This document shows positions 44,887 to 52,363 of a stretch of DNA of 64,000 bases, one piece after another. The notes beneath the pieces are model-generated. The model saw only the letters and a list, made by a program, of their open reading frames with translations. It was not told the origin of the DNA and did no database searches. Made by a program: the position numbers and the translations under genes. The stretch's first letter is position 1. Each line of letters begins with the position of its first letter. The DNA comes from Butyrivibrio sp. XPD2002. GTDB lineage: Bacteria > Bacillota > Clostridia > Lachnospirales > Lachnospiraceae. Location of the stretch: the NCBI RefSeq assembly GCF_000423945.1, contig NZ_AUIY01000004.1:1-64000 (forward strand), written 5' to 3'.

Positions 44887-45822
44887 ATGGCACGAAAAGA
44901 GGAACTTACTTACAAATCTAGAGACCGCGAAACTACTATTCATGCGATAAGATGGATTCCAGATGAAAAGCCTATTGCTATTCTGCAGATCATTCATGGT
45001 ATGCAGGAGTATATTGACCGTTATGATGAATTTGCCAATTTTATGGCAAAGAACGGAATCATGGTAATCGGAAATGATCATCTGGGACACGGAGATTCAG
45101 TATCTACCAGAGTACCCTATGGATACTTCTGCAAGAATGATCCTGCCACAGTAATCTTAAGAGATGCTCACAGACTTAAGAAGATGACACAGGAAGAGTA
45201 TCCCGGAATTCCGGTTATCCTTCTTGGACATAGCTTTGGTTCATTTGTAGCAAGAGAGTACCTTACAAGATATGGTACAGGTATTCAGGGTGCTATCATT
45301 CAGGGAACAGGATGGCAGAATCCCGGAACAATCAAGTCCGGTAAGACATTGTGTGCAATACTTGGTGCCTTCTTTGGTGAAAAGCATCGCTCCAATTTCA
45401 TGAACAATATGGCATTCAAGGCATATAACAGCAGAATATCCAGTCCTAAGAGCAAATTTGACTGGCTTTCTCACAACGAAGAGAGTGTTAAGAAATACGA
45501 GAACGATCCCAAGGATAATTTCGTATTTACCATAAATGGTTTTGAGACACTTTTCGAGCTCCTTAACAGAGTTCAGGATACAGGTAAGATGGAAGATATT
45601 CCGAAGAAGCTTCCAATCCTCCTTACAGCAGGTAAGGAAGATCCTGTTGGTGAGTATGGCAAGAGTGTAGAGCATCTCTATGGAATCTGGAAGGATCAGA
45701 TTGGCCTTCAGAATCTTGAGATCAAGCTTTATGAGGGAATGAGACATGAGCTTCAGCAGGAGATTGGCCGTGAGAAGGTATTTGCTGATCAGCTTGAATG
45801 GATCAAGAAGACAATAGGATGA
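44887..45822 (+). CDS. Alpha/beta hydrolase, lysophospholipase / monoglyceride lipase type
   Basis: A 311-residue serine hydrolase of the PldB-like (Hydrolase_4) group. The N-terminal HGMQEYIDRYDEFANFMAK segment and NDHLGHGDS are typical. The nucleophile is Ser116 in GHSFGS, the acid is likely the Asp of AGKEDPVGEYGK, and the His is in GMRHELQQE. Cytoplasmic; substrates are probably lysophospholipids or monoacylglycerols. AAGGGGG lies upstream of ATG. It is separated from the pilus operon by 130 nt with no obvious hairpin terminator, and ends at a strong terminator. Confidence 0.9.
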   Translation: MARKEELTYKSRDRETTIHAIRWIPDEKPIAILQIIHGMQEYIDRYDEFANFMAKNGIMVIGNDHLGHGDSVSTRVPYGYFCKNDPATVILRDAHRLKKMTQEEYPGIPVILLGHSFGSFVAREYLTRYGTGIQGAIIQGTGWQNPGTIKSGKTLCAILGAFFGEKHRSNFMNNMAFKAYNSRISSPKSKFDWLSHNEESVKKYENDPKDNFVFTINGFETLFELLNRVQDTGKMEDIPKKLPILLTAGKEDPVGEYGKSVEHLYGIWKDQIGLQNLEIKLYEGMRHELQQEIGREKVFADQLEWIKKTIG

Positions 45823-45849
45823 TAAAAAATCAATAATTGAAATGCATTT

Positions 45850-45888
45850 AACGCTCAAGCATGTTATAGTAGTGCTTGAGCGTTTTTT
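45850..45888 (+). terminator. Rho-independent terminator after the hydrolase
   Basis: AACGCTCAAGCA and TGCTTGAGCGTT form a perfect 12-bp stem, followed by TTTTGTT. Confidence 0.93.
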
Positions 45889-45931
45889 GTTAAGTGAGAT
45901 AGAAAATCTATGATTTTCGTGATCGAACTTA

Positions 45932-45964
45932 GTTCTGGCGAGCGCTTTAGCGCGAGAGCAGAAC
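45932..45964 (+). repeat. Imperfect palindrome upstream of the DUF624 gene
   Basis: GTTCTG (45932-45937) and CAGAAC (45959-45964) enclose GCGCTTTAGCGC-type pairing (AGCGCTTTAGCGC), giving an imperfect 33-nt hairpin. No T tract follows. It may be a dispersed palindromic repeat or a leader structure. Confidence 0.45.
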
Positions 45965-45990
45965 TTCATTGTATTATAAGGAGTTATGTT

Positions 45991-46704
45991 ATGGGTAAGA
46001 TATTTGATTTAGACAGTCCTTTCATAAGAGCACTCAACAGAGTTGCAGATCTTATGATTTTGAATCTGGTTGTACTTTTGTTTGTTCTTATACCGTTCAC
46101 AGGAGGAGCAGCTCTTACAGGTATGCACTATGTACTTCTGAAAATGGTAAGAAATGAAGAGACATACGTTGTAAAGGGATTTTGGAAGTCCTTTAAGCTT
46201 AATTTTAAGCAGGCCACAATTTTGTGGATAATCATCATGGTGCTTGCAGGTATTATCGGAGTTGATTTCCTTTGGGTTAGAGCCAATGCAGCAATGCTTC
46301 CTTCGATATATACATACATTATGCTGGGAATTGTGCTTATCCTTTATATGATTTCACTTTATATATTCCCGCTTCAGGCAAGATTCGAGAATCCTATCAA
46401 GAACACTCTGAAGAATGCATGTATGTTTTCAATTCTCGGTCTTCCCAGAACAGTAGGAATGGCAGCTGTTTCACTTATTCCGCTTCTGCTTCTGTATTTC
46501 TTCGATATCAGGATCGTACCGATACTCATCATGTTTGGTCTCACAGGTCCTGCTTATCTTATGGCTCTTATGTACAACGGACTTTTCAAGAAGTTTGAGC
46601 CCAAGGTTGCAGATACTGGCGATGAAGAAGTTCGCACAGATGATGACGATGAGGAGCTTCAGGCTGCAATAAAGCGTATGCAGGAAGCAAGAGATAAGAA
46701 GTAA
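45991..46704 (+). CDS. DUF624 (YesL family) membrane protein
   Basis: A 237-residue protein with about five transmembrane helices and a Gly/Ala-rich first segment (VLIPFTGGAALTGMHYVLL), typical of the YesL/DUF624 family. Relatives are usually encoded next to LplB-type sugar ABC transporters and two-component systems, but the function is unknown. AAGGAG lies 7 nt before ATG 45991; a longer in-frame reading upstream runs through the palindrome and has no ribosome-binding site. The tail is acidic (GDEEVRTDDDDEE) and cytoplasmic. Confidence 0.85.
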   Translation: MGKIFDLDSPFIRALNRVADLMILNLVVLLFVLIPFTGGAALTGMHYVLLKMVRNEETYVVKGFWKSFKLNFKQATILWIIIMVLAGIIGVDFLWVRANAAMLPSIYTYIMLGIVLILYMISLYIFPLQARFENPIKNTLKNACMFSILGLPRTVGMAAVSLIPLLLLYFFDIRIVPILIMFGLTGPAYLMALMYNGLFKKFEPKVADTGDEEVRTDDDDEELQAAIKRMQEARDKK

Positions 46705-46788
46705 TATTGACAACATGCACACAAGAATTTATAAAATTTGTGCAAATATTCCTAAAGAATTTATAAACAAAAAATAAATAAGCAATAC

Positions 46789-46818
46789 TTACAACGATTA
46801 CCGAAATCTTTGTATAAT
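46789..46818 (+). promoter_or_regulatory. Promoter of msmK
   Basis: TTACAA (46789-46794), an 18-nt spacer and a perfect TATAAT (46813-46818) lie upstream of the ABC ATPase. The predicted start near 46825 coincides with the first base of a strong hairpin. Confidence 0.6.
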
Positions 46819-46824
46819 AGTTGC

Positions 46825-46851
46825 ATAGCCAAAGCAAATCGCTTTGGCTAT
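46825..46851 (+). promoter_or_regulatory. 5'-terminal hairpin of the msmK leader
   Basis: ATAGCCAAAGC and GCTTTGGCTAT form a perfect 11-bp stem with an AAATC loop, followed by ACTTTTTAT. It begins at the predicted transcription start and is about 75 nt before the start codon. It could protect the mRNA from 5' decay or act as a weak attenuator. Confidence 0.55.
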
Positions 46852-46927
46852 ACTTTTTATATCGTGAAAAACGATTTTGAGGGTACTCGGTATCCTATTT
46901 TGCCAGTTAAAAGAGGAGGAAAAGGAA

Positions 46928-48037
46928 ATGGCAAGTTTAACACTTGAAAATGTATGCAAAGTTTATCCTAACGGTTTCGAAGCTGTTAAGAATTTCAATC
47001 TTGATATTCAGGACAAGGAGTTCATCATCTTCGTTGGACCTTCAGGATGTGGTAAGTCAACAACACTTCGTATGATCGCAGGTCTTGAAGATATTTCTTC
47101 AGGTACACTTAAGATCGGTGATCGCGTAGTTAACGATGTAGAGCCTAAGGACAGAGATATCGCAATGGTATTCCAGAACTACGCTCTGTATCCTCATATG
47201 ACAGTATATGATAACATGGCATTCGGCCTTAAGCTTCGTAAGGTTCCGAAGGCTGAGATCGACAAGATGGTTAAGGATGCTGCTAAGATCCTTGATCTTA
47301 CAAACCTTCTTGATCGTAAGCCGAAGGCTCTTTCCGGTGGTCAGAGACAGCGTGTTGCTATGGGTCGTGCTATCGTTCGTAATCCTAAGGTATTCCTTAT
47401 GGATGAGCCTCTTTCAAACCTTGATGCTAAGCTCCGTGTACAGATGAGAACTGAGATCGCTAAGCTTCACCAGAGACTTGGTACCACAATCATCTACGTT
47501 ACACATGACCAGACAGAGGCTATGACTCTTGGTACAAGAATCGTAGTTATGAAGGACGGTGTTGTTCAGCAGGTTGATACACCTCAGAACCTCTATGACA
47601 AGCCTTGCAACCTCTTCGTTGCAGGATTCATGGGATCACCTCAGATGAACTTCCTTGATGCTGAAGTAGAAGTATCTGGCGACAAGGCTTGCCTCAAGAT
47701 CGCAGGTCAGTCAATCGAGCTTCCTCCGGCTAAGGCTAAGAAGGTTATCGAGGGTGGCTATGCTGGAAAGACAGTTACATTCGGTATCCGTCCTGAGGAT
47801 GTTGATGATTCTGAGATGGTTGTTAGCACATCTAAGGCTGTATTTGAGTCAACAATCAACGTATACGAGCTTCTTGGTGCAGAAGTTTATCTGTACTTCG
47901 ATCTTGCAGGCTTCCCTGTAACAGCACGAGTTGATTCTCGTACAACAGCTCGTCCTGGCGATAAGGTTAAGTTCGCATTCGACGTTGAGAAGATTCACGT
48001 ATTCGACAAAGAGACAGAGAAGGTTATCACAAACTAA
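46928..48037 (+). CDS. msmK: Sugar ABC transporter ATP-binding protein (MsmK/UgpC family)
   Basis: A 369-residue ATPase with Walker A GPSGCGKST, Q-loop FQNYALYPH, signature LSGGQRQR, Walker B VFLMDEP, D-loop LSNLDAK and H-loop THD, followed by the C-terminal MalK-type TOBE regulatory domain (GIRPEDV). This family powers many different CUT1 sugar importers that lack their own ATPase, including LplB-type systems. No permease is adjacent, which fits a shared, multitask ATPase. GAGGAGG precedes ATG 46928. It has its own promoter, leader hairpin and terminator. Codon use looks strongly biased (GGT, CTT), consistent with high expression. Confidence 0.94.
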   Translation: MASLTLENVCKVYPNGFEAVKNFNLDIQDKEFIIFVGPSGCGKSTTLRMIAGLEDISSGTLKIGDRVVNDVEPKDRDIAMVFQNYALYPHMTVYDNMAFGLKLRKVPKAEIDKMVKDAAKILDLTNLLDRKPKALSGGQRQRVAMGRAIVRNPKVFLMDEPLSNLDAKLRVQMRTEIAKLHQRLGTTIIYVTHDQTEAMTLGTRIVVMKDGVVQQVDTPQNLYDKPCNLFVAGFMGSPQMNFLDAEVEVSGDKACLKIAGQSIELPPAKAKKVIEGGYAGKTVTFGIRPEDVDDSEMVVSTSKAVFESTINVYELLGAEVYLYFDLAGFPVTARVDSRTTARPGDKVKFAFDVEKIHVFDKETEKVITN

Positions 48038-48067
48038 GCGACAAAGCAGGATATGCAAGAATAATAA

Positions 48068-48104
48068 AAAGAGTCCAGACGCATTTATGTGTCATGGACT
48101 CTTT
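48068..48104 (+). terminator. Rho-independent terminator after msmK
   Basis: AAAGAGTCCA and TGGACTCTTT form a 10-bp stem extended by GAC/GTC, followed by CTTATT. Clear and strong. Confidence 0.9.
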
Positions 48105-48119
48105 CTTATTATTCTTATA

Positions 48120-48160
48120 CACCGTGCAAACGGTGACAGGGAACGCGAAGCGTTCGCTGT
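48120..48160 (+). repeat. Two adjacent hairpins upstream of the CdaR-type regulator
   Basis: CACCGT-GCAA-ACGGTG (48120-48135) is directly followed by ACAG-G-GAACGC-GAA-GCGTTC-G-CTGT (48136-48160). Both have perfect inner stems and no T tract. They lie between the msmK terminator and the regulator and could be a small palindromic repeat or an operator pair. Confidence 0.5.
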
Positions 48161-48234
48161 ATATCCGCTTTGTTGCAAACTATATTGATTTATTCTATGA
48201 TTATGCATATAACATATCACGGAGGCAGGTTTTC

Positions 48235-49326
48235 ATGATAACAGCACAGATTATTCAGAATAGTATTGATGAGCTTTCAGCTATAACAAGAGTGCAACTT
48301 AGTGTCATGGATTTAAAGGGAAGAGCAGTGGCTGCAACAGCTTCTGCGCCTGATTTTGACACAGACTTTGTTGCAAGTTTTGCAGAATCACCTGTAGAAT
48401 CTCAGGTTATTAGCGGAGTACATCTTTTGAAAATATTGGATGAGGGCGAGCTTGTATATATCCTTCTTGCTTCAGGTCAGGGTGAGGATGCATACATGGT
48501 CGGCAAAATCTGCGTAAGTCAGCTGCAGAATCTTATTGTGGCCTACAAGGAAAAATATGACAGGAATAACTTTTTCCAGAACCTCCTTCTTGATAATCTG
48601 CTTCTTATCGATATTTACAATCGTGCGAAGAAGCTTAGAATAGACGTAAATGTTCCGAGAGTTATCATTCTCGTTGAGACAAGGGCTGAGAGAGACAGCG
48701 GCGCTGCTGAGCTTCTTGGAAGCATGTATACATCTCAGACAGGCGATTATGTTACAGCGGTTGATGAGTCCAGTGTTATCCTGATCAAGTCCCTTAAGTC
48801 AGGGGAGACCTATGAGGATATCGAGGGCATTGCCACAACTATTGTGGATATGATGAACACTGAGGCTATGCTTGATGTTCGTGTTTCCTACGGAACAATA
48901 GTTGGAGAGATCAAGGATCTTAGTAAATCCTACAAGGAAGCTAAGATGGCTCTTGATGTTGGCAAGATCTTCTATGCTGAAAAGCATGTTATCGCATATA
49001 ACACATTGGGAATCGGAAGACTTATTTATCAGCTTCCCATCAGCCTTTGCAGAATATTCATCGACGAGATCTTCGGAGACCGCGAGGTACCGGAGAATCT
49101 GGATGAAGAAACTTTAAATACAATTAATAAATTCTTTGAGAATAACCTCAATGTGTCAGAGACTTCAAGACAGCTCTTTGTTCACAGAAATACACTTGTG
49201 TACAGAATTGAGAAGCTTGAGAAGGCTACAGGCCTTGATATCAGAACCTTTGATGAGGCGCTTACCTTTAAGATTGCGCTGATGGTTCTGAACTATATGA
49301 AATATGTGGATTCAAATAATTTTTAA
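48235..49326 (+). CDS. CdaR/PucR-family transcriptional regulator
   Basis: A 363-residue regulator. The C-terminal 60 residues are a PucR-type helix-turn-helix (NVSETSRQLFVHRNTLVYRIEK-like segment, with conserved HRNTL and YR), preceded by a GGDEF-like CdaR middle domain. The N-terminal 130 residues resemble a sensor of the sugar-diacid type. In E. coli CdaR controls glucarate and glycerate genes; here the ligand is unknown. ATG 48235 is supported by GGAGG at 48221-48225. The gene lies between msmK and tadA, so a role in sugar use is possible but not shown. Confidence 0.85.
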   Translation: MITAQIIQNSIDELSAITRVQLSVMDLKGRAVAATASAPDFDTDFVASFAESPVESQVISGVHLLKILDEGELVYILLASGQGEDAYMVGKICVSQLQNLIVAYKEKYDRNNFFQNLLLDNLLLIDIYNRAKKLRIDVNVPRVIILVETRAERDSGAAELLGSMYTSQTGDYVTAVDESSVILIKSLKSGETYEDIEGIATTIVDMMNTEAMLDVRVSYGTIVGEIKDLSKSYKEAKMALDVGKIFYAEKHVIAYNTLGIGRLIYQLPISLCRIFIDEIFGDREVPENLDEETLNTINKFFENNLNVSETSRQLFVHRNTLVYRIEKLEKATGLDIRTFDEALTFKIALMVLNYMKYVDSNNF

Positions 49327-49343
49327 TTAAGCAATAAGATATT

Positions 49344-49895
49344 ATGAGTAAATACCCCCAGTTAAATGTAAAGAGTGATGAAGAAAAGCTCGATGAAAAG
49401 TACATGAAAGCAGCGCTTAAACAGGCGCGAAAGGCAATAGAGCTTGGAGAGGTTCCCATCGGATGCGTTATCGTGTACGAGGGCAAGATCATCGGAAGAG
49501 GCTATAACCGCAGAAACACTGATAAGTCCGTTCTTTGCCACGCAGAGATAACAGCTATTAAAAAGGCATGCAAAAAGATGGGCGATTGGAGACTGGAGGA
49601 GTGCACTCTTTATGTGACATTGGAGCCCTGCCAGATGTGCGCCGGGGCTATTGTGCAGTCGAGAATCCCAAGGGTTGTTATGGGAGCTTCAAGTCCTAAG
49701 GCGGGATGTGGCGGAACAGTCTTAAATATCCTTGAGAATCCTGAGTTTAACCATCAGGTCGATGTTACAAGAGGCGTTCTGGAGAAGGACTGCAGCGATA
49801 TCCTTAAGGAGTTTTTCACAGAGCTTCGAAAGAGAAATAAAGCAGAGAAGGAAGCGAGAAAGCTTGCCGAGGCTGCTGAAGAACAAAATTCATAA
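49344..49895 (+). CDS. tadA: tRNA-specific adenosine deaminase
   Basis: A 183-residue zinc deaminase converting A34 to inosine in tRNA-Arg(ACG). The active site HAE is in CHAEITAIKKA and the zinc-binding PCQMC is in LEPCQMCAGAI; family features ALKQARKAIELGEVPIGCV and SPKAGCGGTVLNIL are present. It has an extended Lys/Glu/Ala-rich helical tail of about 30 residues. It starts 17 nt after the regulator; the upstream site (GCAATAAGAT) is poor, so translation may be coupled. Confidence 0.94.
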   Translation: MSKYPQLNVKSDEEKLDEKYMKAALKQARKAIELGEVPIGCVIVYEGKIIGRGYNRRNTDKSVLCHAEITAIKKACKKMGDWRLEECTLYVTLEPCQMCAGAIVQSRIPRVVMGASSPKAGCGGTVLNILENPEFNHQVDVTRGVLEKDCSDILKEFFTELRKRNKAEKEARKLAEAAEEQNS

Positions 49896-49914
49896 TTTTA
49901 GAGAGTAATATATT

Positions 49915-50892
49915 TTGAAGACAGGGCAGGAAAAGCTTGATTTGAAAACATGCATTATATGTCCAAGGAAGTGCGGCGTGGACAGGACTAAGGGGCAGCT
50001 TGGCTATTGCAGGCAGCCTGCGCACCTCACTGCGGCAAGGGCATATCTCCACGCCTGGGAGGAACCCTGCATTTCCGGGGAGAAGGGCTCAGGCACGGTG
50101 TTCTTTTCAGGCTGTAATATGCACTGTGTCTTTTGCCAGAACTCAGAGATCGCATTGGGAGATGTTTCAAAACAGATTCCGCAGGAACGATTATCTGAGA
50201 TTTTTTTTGAACTTCAGGAAAAGGGTGCTTCGAATATCAATCTGGTTACGCCCACGCATTTTGTTCCATTAATTATTCCTGCGCTGGAGAATGCCAGGAA
50301 TCAGGGGCTTTCCATTCCTGTAGTTTATAACACAAGTGCCTATGAAAATGTGGATACACTTAAGGCGCTTGAGGGTTTGATAGACATTTATCTTCCGGAC
50401 TGTAAGTACTACTCCGAGGAGCTTTCCTTAAGATATAGCAATGCGCCAGGTTATTTTGAGACCTCCATCGCGGCGATTGATGAGATGCTGAGGCAGGTTG
50501 GAGTGCCGAAGTTCTTTGCGAATAGGCCAATAGGAGCAAACGCTTACAATTTATTAATGGAAGAGTCAGAGGATGATTATGAGGGACCTCTGATGAAGAG
50601 CGGAGTAATAATAAGGCACCTTATGCTTCCGGGACAACTAGCAGATTCCAAGAAAATCGTTAAAGAGCTCCTTCATAGATATGGAGATAAGGTGTATCTT
50701 AGCATAATGAATCAGTTCACTCCCCATGGAGATCTGACAGGATACCCCGAGCTGTTAAAGGGAGTTAATCCCGATGATTACGATGAGCTTATAGATTATG
50801 CAATAGAGCTTGGACTTGAAAATGGATTTTTCCAGGGCGAAGGAACGGATGCTGAGAGCTTTATTCCTGCCTTTGATTTTGAAGGTCTGTAG
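49915..50892 (+). CDS. PflX-like radical SAM protein
   Basis: A 325-residue radical SAM protein of the PflA-related COG1313 (PflX) group. The 4Fe-4S/SAM motif CNMHCVFC has Cys67, Cys71 and Cys74. An N-terminal cysteine cluster (CIICPRKCGVDR and GYCRQ) probably holds another metal site. The barrel continues with NLVTPTHF and the late QFTPHG. Related enzymes activate glycyl radical enzymes; members of this group have no established substrate. The TTG start at 49915 follows a weak GAGAG. No glycyl radical enzyme is adjacent. Confidence 0.86.
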   Translation: MKTGQEKLDLKTCIICPRKCGVDRTKGQLGYCRQPAHLTAARAYLHAWEEPCISGEKGSGTVFFSGCNMHCVFCQNSEIALGDVSKQIPQERLSEIFFELQEKGASNINLVTPTHFVPLIIPALENARNQGLSIPVVYNTSAYENVDTLKALEGLIDIYLPDCKYYSEELSLRYSNAPGYFETSIAAIDEMLRQVGVPKFFANRPIGANAYNLLMEESEDDYEGPLMKSGVIIRHLMLPGQLADSKKIVKELLHRYGDKVYLSIMNQFTPHGDLTGYPELLKGVNPDDYDELIDYAIELGLENGFFQGEGTDAESFIPAFDFEGL

Positions 50893-50932
50893 AAGATAGA
50901 AGAAAAAGATGAAAACTACAAGCGCGGAGAGG

Positions 50933-50961
50933 TTGACAATATGCCCTCTTCTGCGTATCAT
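50933..50961 (+). promoter_or_regulatory. Consensus promoter of the SRP RNA gene
   Basis: TTGACA (50933-50938), exactly 17 nt, then TATCAT (50956-50961). This is among the best promoters in the window. The predicted start near 50968 matches the base of the RNA's closing helix. Confidence 0.8.
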
Positions 50962-50967
50962 AAACAA

Positions 50968-51131
50968 ATGACGGTCTTGTGATGGGTACACGCTCGTGTG
51001 GGATCGGGTCTTATGCAATGATAGCCTGCGAACCGTGTCAGGTCGGGAACGAAGCAGCACTAAGCGGAATCTCTCATGTGTTGTAAGGTAGCCTGGTTTC
51101 ACCTTGCGTGTGTCCTTCACAGGACCGTTTT
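50968..51131 (+). ncRNA. ffs: Signal recognition particle RNA (compact form)
   Basis: The conserved SRP RNA tip GTGTCAGGTC...GAAGCAGCAC (about 51036-51061) is unmistakable; it binds Ffh. The flanks pair outward as a single long rod: GCGAACC/AAGCGG, then CTTATGCAATGA with TCATGTGTTGTAAG, GGGTACACGC with GCGTGTGTCC, and finally ACGGTCTTGTGA (50971-50982) with TCACAGGACCGT (51117-51128), followed by a T tract. That last helix also serves as terminator. The length, about 164 nt, leaves no room for the Alu domain of the Bacillus-type 270-nt RNA. Confidence 0.9.
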
Positions 51132-51137
51132 AATTTC

Positions 51138-52004
51138 TTATTTAGCACACCAGTACATATTTCTGAATTCTGTGGGTGTGCATCCCTTTATAATTTTGAA
51201 CATTCTTATAAATGATGACAGAGAAGGAAAACCGCAATTTAATGCAACGTCAGTAACTGAGTTGCGGGGATCCATAAGGTATGTCTCTGCCTTGGCAATG
51301 CGCTTCTGATTTACATATTTATAGAAGGAGACATTGGTGAACTGCTTAAATCTCCTTGAAAAATAGAACTTACTAAAGCCGCTTCTGTCAGCAATCTCAT
51401 CAAGACTAAGATCCTCTGAGCAGTGCTCCTGCAGATAGTCACAGATCTCAATGAATTTCTCGAAGTATTCATCGCCTCTTGAATACTCGGAAGGATCACC
51501 GTTACTTCTTGTGCTCACATAGTTCTTGCCGATGCAGGAGAGGAACTCAAGGAGCTTACAGAAAATATCAACCTCTGAAAAAGCGTTGTTCTTTTTATAA
51601 ATCTCATTGATCTCCAGCAAAATGGAACGGGCATGACTGTGAATCTCGGGGTAATCCTCGGGAGTTACTACAATATAAGGGGACATGAGATTAATAAGGC
51701 TCTCAACCTCACTCATGAATCTGAGCTCAGTGGTATCGGGCTGGAAGATGATTCTCTTTCCAACCTCAGGGGCCTTGATGGTGTGAATACAACCGGGGCA
51801 GATGATTATGATGTCACCCTCCCTAAGCACTACGTCCTCGCCTGCGCAGTTTAAGTAGTAGGGATTCATGGTGGGCATGATGATCTCAATGGCTGCGTGC
51901 CAGTGCGGAGGATAGTCCTCGTATTCGTCGTTATCGTAGAGCTTTATGGATGTGCTCTGCTTAAAGTTTACAGTTTCAACCAATCCGTTTAATGTCTCTA
52001 TCAT
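51138..52004 (-). CDS. AraC-family transcriptional regulator with cupin domain
   Basis: A 288-residue regulator with an N-terminal cupin (HWHAAIEIIMP, LREGDIIIICPGCIHTI) that would bind a sugar, and a C-terminal AraC HTH pair (LSLDEIADRSGFSKFYFSRR and DVALNCGFPSLSSFIRMFK). It is divergent from a GH43 glycosidase, which is its likely target. A C-terminal CxPTEFRNMYW end is typical. The convergent SRP RNA ends only 7 nt from its stop codon, so the shared hairpin may stop both transcripts. Confidence 0.9.
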   Translation of the reverse strand: MIETLNGLVETVNFKQSTSIKLYDNDEYEDYPPHWHAAIEIIMPTMNPYYLNCAGEDVVLREGDIIIICPGCIHTIKAPEVGKRIIFQPDTTELRFMSEVESLINLMSPYIVVTPEDYPEIHSHARSILLEINEIYKKNNAFSEVDIFCKLLEFLSCIGKNYVSTRSNGDPSEYSRGDEYFEKFIEICDYLQEHCSEDLSLDEIADRSGFSKFYFSRRFKQFTNVSFYKYVNQKRIAKAETYLMDPRNSVTDVALNCGFPSLSSFIRMFKIIKGCTPTEFRNMYWCAK

Positions 52005-52363
52005 ATGGTATTACTCCATTTTCTTGAAAAACCGGTCATTAGTAGTAGTTACAAAGCTGTCTATTGGTTTCTCAATTATTGCGTTAGCAATAATTGGTTA
52101 GTATAGCAAATATTCTATTACAAAAAAGTGCTCTTTTAACTATCAAATATTGCTCTTCGATAATTAATTATTGCGGATTAAAAAGAGAATATTAGGTCAA
52201 AATGCCTTGATATGTACGAAGATGCGGTAATAATTTGACATACAGAGCAAAAATACATCACAACAGTAGGCAATATTTAATAATGAAGTAACAAGTATTG
52301 AAAAGAAAAGAATATATTTCTTGTGGTATCTTTATATCACTTGAAATGACGAGAGGAGACGCA
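52005..52363. promoter_or_regulatory. Divergent control region between AraC regulator and GH43 gene
   Basis: This 359-nt AT-rich gap holds a perfect inverted repeat AATTATTGC-GTTA-GCAATAATT (52074-52095). A second direct copy of AATTATTGCG occurs at 52166-52175, and a related GCGGTAATAATT at 52224-52235 overlaps a TTGACA box (52235-52240). No good -10 box follows at 17 nt (TCACAA), which suits an activator-dependent promoter. I propose the ATTATTGC units as binding sites of the AraC protein. Confidence 0.45.
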
